Shown piece after piece: positions 5,028 through 5,185 of a DNA stretch of 5,185 nt. The stretch is from a bacterium (GTDB lineage: Bacteria > Patescibacteriota > Patescibacteriia > UBA2591 > DAOWAM01). The notes beneath the pieces were generated by a model, which had not been told where the DNA came from, searched no databases, and saw nothing but the letters and a program-made list of their open reading frames with translations. Each line of letters begins with the position of its first letter. Position 1 is the stretch's first letter. The position numbers and the translations under genes were made by a program. Where the stretch lies: positions 1 through 5,185 of the forward strand of contig DAOWAM010000042.1 in the NCBI GenBank assembly GCA_030634585.1, written 5' to 3'.

Positions 5028-5078
5028 AGCAGTTCCATGGTAAGGAAAAGGTCGTGAGTTCGACTCTCACCGTCGGCT
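5007..5078 (+). tRNA. tRNA-Thr (anticodon GGT)
   Basis: A complete cloverleaf can be drawn. The acceptor is GCCGATG with CGTCGGC (5071-5077), seven pairs with one G-U. The D-stem is GCTC/GAGC (5016-5019 and 5027-5030) with D-loop AGTGGTA. The anticodon stem is GTTCC/GGAAA (5032-5036 and 5044-5048) with one G-A mismatch at the outer pair. The anticodon loop ATGGTAA carries U33 and anticodon GGT at 5039-5041. The T-stem is GTGAG/CTCAC around TTCGACT. The discriminator is T5078, and CCA is not encoded (TTT follows), so CCA must be added by an enzyme. The first 20 bases are shared with the inserted element. In the merged transcript, RNase P must cut at 5006/5007, inside the nuclease reading frame. 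Confidence 0.96.
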
Positions 5079-5113
5079 TTTATAATCAAAGCGAATTTTT
5101 AGATCAAAAGTTT

Positions 5114-5185
5114 GGGTAGGTACTCAAGTGGTTAACGAGGCCAGACTGTAAATCTGGTGCCTTCGGGCTACGGAGGTTCGAATCC
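5114..5185 (+). tRNA. tRNA-Tyr (anticodon GTA), 3' end cut by window
   Basis: The acceptor 5' strand is GGGTAGG (5114-5120), followed by T8 and A9 and a short D-stem CTC/GAG (5123-5125, 5137-5139). The anticodon stem CCAGA/TCTGG (5141-5145, 5153-5157) surrounds CTGTAAA, with anticodon GTA at 5148-5150 and U33. A long variable arm with GCC-TTCG-GGC (5159-5168) is typical of bacterial tRNA-Tyr. T-arm GGAGG-TTCGAAT-CC reaches the window end; about 11 bases (rest of T-stem, acceptor, discriminator) are missing. It lies 35 bases after tRNA-Thr and is probably co-transcribed; Thr-Tyr tRNA pairs are common in bacteria. Confidence 0.93.

Noticed and set aside
5081..5086. TATAAT as -10 of a separate tRNA-Tyr promoter
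   Set aside because: The expected -35 position falls in the tRNA-Thr T-arm and does not match well; in A/T-rich DNA such a hexamer is expected by chance.

Overview
The window is about two-thirds A/T in its protein-coding parts and reads on the plus strand throughout. Intergenic gaps are tiny, almost no start has a Shine-Dalgarno sequence, and the one complete tRNA encodes no CCA end. I saw no in-frame TGA inside a family-conserved region, and the triosephosphate isomerase gene ends at a TGA at the expected length, so the standard bacterial code fits. Together with the small proteins this suggests a bacterium of the Patescibacteria (CPR) type. That assignment is an inference from style, not from a marker gene.

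Bases 1-4507 are a compact glycolysis cluster. It holds the 3' end of one 2,3-bisphosphoglycerate-independent phosphoglycerate mutase (gpmI), a complete second gpmI overlapping it by 17 bases, a small COG2426-type membrane protein, triosephosphate isomerase (tpiA), class II fructose-bisphosphate aldolase (fba), and a short basic single-span membrane protein of unknown role. The gaps between consecutive genes are 1-7 bases, so this is probably one transcript. The three enzyme types act in lower and middle glycolysis or gluconeogenesis: aldolase makes the triose phosphates, TIM interconverts them, and the mutase converts 3-phosphoglycerate to 2-phosphoglycerate.

Bases 4508-5185 are a tRNA operon that has been invaded. 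A promoter with a good -35, a 17-base spacer and an extended -10 (4522-4550) precedes a GC-rich leader hairpin and the first 20 bases of a tRNA-Thr gene. The tRNA is then broken off. A 406-base insert follows: about 125 bases of GC-rich, highly foldable sequence, a GIY-YIG endonuclease gene, and a second exact copy of the same 20 tRNA bases. That copy is fused to the rest of the gene and restores a complete tRNA-Thr(GGT). The last residues and the stop codon of the nuclease are read from the tRNA itself. A tRNA-Tyr(GTA) follows and is cut by the window end.

The most interesting object is this small tRNA-targeting, self-repairing element. It appears to enter at the boundary between the D-loop and the D-stem, to regenerate the 5' part of its target, and to share bases between its coding sequence and the tRNA.
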